NCBI GenBank assembly: GCA_038230595.1
Contig: JBBRMY010000126.1
Span: 1-7,124 of the forward strand
Source of the DNA: JBBRMY01 sp038230595
GTDB taxonomy: Bacteria; Bacteroidota; Ignavibacteria; Tepidaquicellales; Tepidaquicellaceae
Reading direction: 5' to 3'
DNA length: 7,124 bases
Shown: positions 6,368-7,124 of the stretch, piece by piece
How positions within the stretch are numbered: position 1 is the first letter of the stretch
How the letters are laid out: each line of letters opens with the position of its first letter
Made by a program: the position numbers and the translations under genes
The notes under the pieces: generated by a model
Seen by the model: only the letters and a program-made list of their open reading frames with translations
The model's database searches: none
Told to the model about the DNA's origin: nothing

Positions 6368-7123
6368 TTATTCAAAATCATGCTCGAAATATTCTATGCT
6401 GCGGTCTAAGTTCATACCGTTATTGCTTTTATTAAAGTTATTTTTTATCTGTTCCTCAAGATTCGCCTGGAACTGAACTGCGGCATTATAGCCATAATGC
6501 TTGCAGAGATAATTAAGTGCAATAACTTCAGAAATAACAGTAATATTTTTACCGGGAAAGATAGGAAGATTAATATATTCACATTCAATTCCCATTATAG
6601 AAACAGTATTGCTGTCGAGACCGGTCCTTTCGTAAGCTTTAGTCCTATCCCAGTCTTCAAGCTGTACGATGAGCTCAACTCTTTTCTGATAACGAATGGA
6701 ACGGATACCAAAAATACCTTTTACATCAATTATACCGAGACCACGGATCTCCATGAAGTTTTTGGTAAGATTTGTGCCCGAACCCATAAGTACTGATTCG
6801 CCTTTTTTAGATACCATTACCACATCATCAGCAACAAGTCTGTGACCACGTTCGACAAGGTCTAATGCGATCTCGCTTTTGCCAATACCGGATTTACCTG
6901 TGAATAAAAGTCCGACGCCATATACATCAACAAATGAGCCGTGAATAACAGCTTGTAATGCGAACTGATCATCAAGAAAATCAAGAATAAAATAAGCAAA
7001 CCTAGTTGTAGGGTATGGAGTAAGAAAAACCGGTGTGCCCGAAGCTTCAGCTTCGTGCATTAGTTCTTCCGGAATTTCATTATCATTGGTTACAATGACA
7101 CAGGGGATGTTAAAAGAAAATAA
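6368..7123 (-). CDS. hprK: HPr kinase/phosphorylase (5' partial)
   Basis: HprK phosphorylates and dephosphorylates a serine of HPr (or an HPr-like protein), linking carbon or phosphotransfer status to regulation in the cytoplasm. The frame is open to the right edge: upstream of the internal ATG at 7060 it encodes FNIPCVIVTNDNEIPEEL, which matches the end of the HprK N-terminal domain. The true start is therefore beyond the window, and 251 residues of a protein usually about 310-330 long are seen. Numbered from the Met at 7060, the catalytic core shows His40 (VIHGSFVDVYGVG), the P-loop GKSGIGKS (55-62), Asp78-Asp79 (LVADDV), the signature EIRGLGIIDVKGIFG (104-118) and the PGKNITVISE segment (169-178). 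All key residues are present. A polar tail of about 25 residues (206-230) ends the protein. Identity is secure. Whether a sugar PTS exists in this organism cannot be judged here; many HprK-bearing Bacteroidota relatives have an incomplete one. Confidence 0.95.
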   Translation of the reverse strand, partial: LFSFNIPCVIVTNDNEIPEELMHEAEASGTPVFLTPYPTTRFAYFILDFLDDQFALQAVIHGSFVDVYGVGLLFTGKSGIGKSEIALDLVERGHRLVADDVVMVSKKGESVLMGSGTNLTKNFMEIRGLGIIDVKGIFGIRSIRYQKRVELIVQLEDWDRTKAYERTGLDSNTVSIMGIECEYINLPIFPGKNITVISEVIALNYLCKHYGYNAAVQFQANLEEQIKNNFNKSNNGMNLDRSIEYFEHDFE

Positions 7124-7124
7124 T

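Noticed and set aside
7058..7060. ATG at 7060 as the hprK start
   Set aside because: Codons upstream to the window edge encode the conserved end of the HprK N-terminal domain (IPCVIVTN...IPEEL), so this Met is internal.

Overview
The window looks like chromosomal DNA from a Bacteroidota/Ignavibacteriota-type bacterium. Four things point that way. One protein ends in a type IX secretion (T9SS) C-terminal sorting domain with the NFPNPFNP sequence that is very common in Ignavibacteria. The DNA is AT-rich, and gene starts lack clear Shine-Dalgarno sequences. The substrate-binding lipoprotein has a relaxed lipobox, and there is an HprK. The phylum is an inference from style, not from a marker gene.

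Layout. Positions 2-526 (+) hold the 3' end of a phage-type terminase large subunit whose frame runs off the left edge. Positions 527-1065 are non-coding. Their first half is a cluster of palindromic repeats: two diverged copies of a GTTGTTGGTG/CACCAACAAC element plus two related CCCC..ATCGGGG hairpins. Their second half is very AT-rich, with a sigma70-like promoter and two perfect inverted repeats. Positions 1066-2754 (+) encode a galactose/glyoxal oxidase-like copper radical oxidase with every expected copper and radical residue in place but no export signal. Fifteen bases later, 2770-4305 (+) encodes a secreted beta-propeller protein with a signal peptide and a T9SS sorting domain. A strong bidirectional terminator (4324-4354) separates this pair from two convergent minus-strand genes. 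These are a peptide-type ABC transporter substrate-binding lipoprotein (4382-6190) and, upstream of it, the C-terminal three quarters or so of HPr kinase/phosphorylase (6368-7123), whose frame runs off the right edge.

How the parts fit. The oxidase and propeller genes are close enough to share a transcript and may both act on extracellular carbohydrate or alcohol substrates, but nothing in the sequence proves a joint function. The minus-strand genes are housekeeping in character (peptide uptake, carbon-related regulation), and the transporter gene has its own promoter candidate. Glutamine codon choice differs sharply between the plus-strand pair, especially the oxidase, and the minus-strand genes. 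This fits the oxidase being a later acquisition beside a phage remnant and repeats. I see no RNA gene, CRISPR array or complete mobile element, and no clear new system. The repeat cluster and the signal-less oxidase paired with a T9SS cargo gene are the items most worth following.
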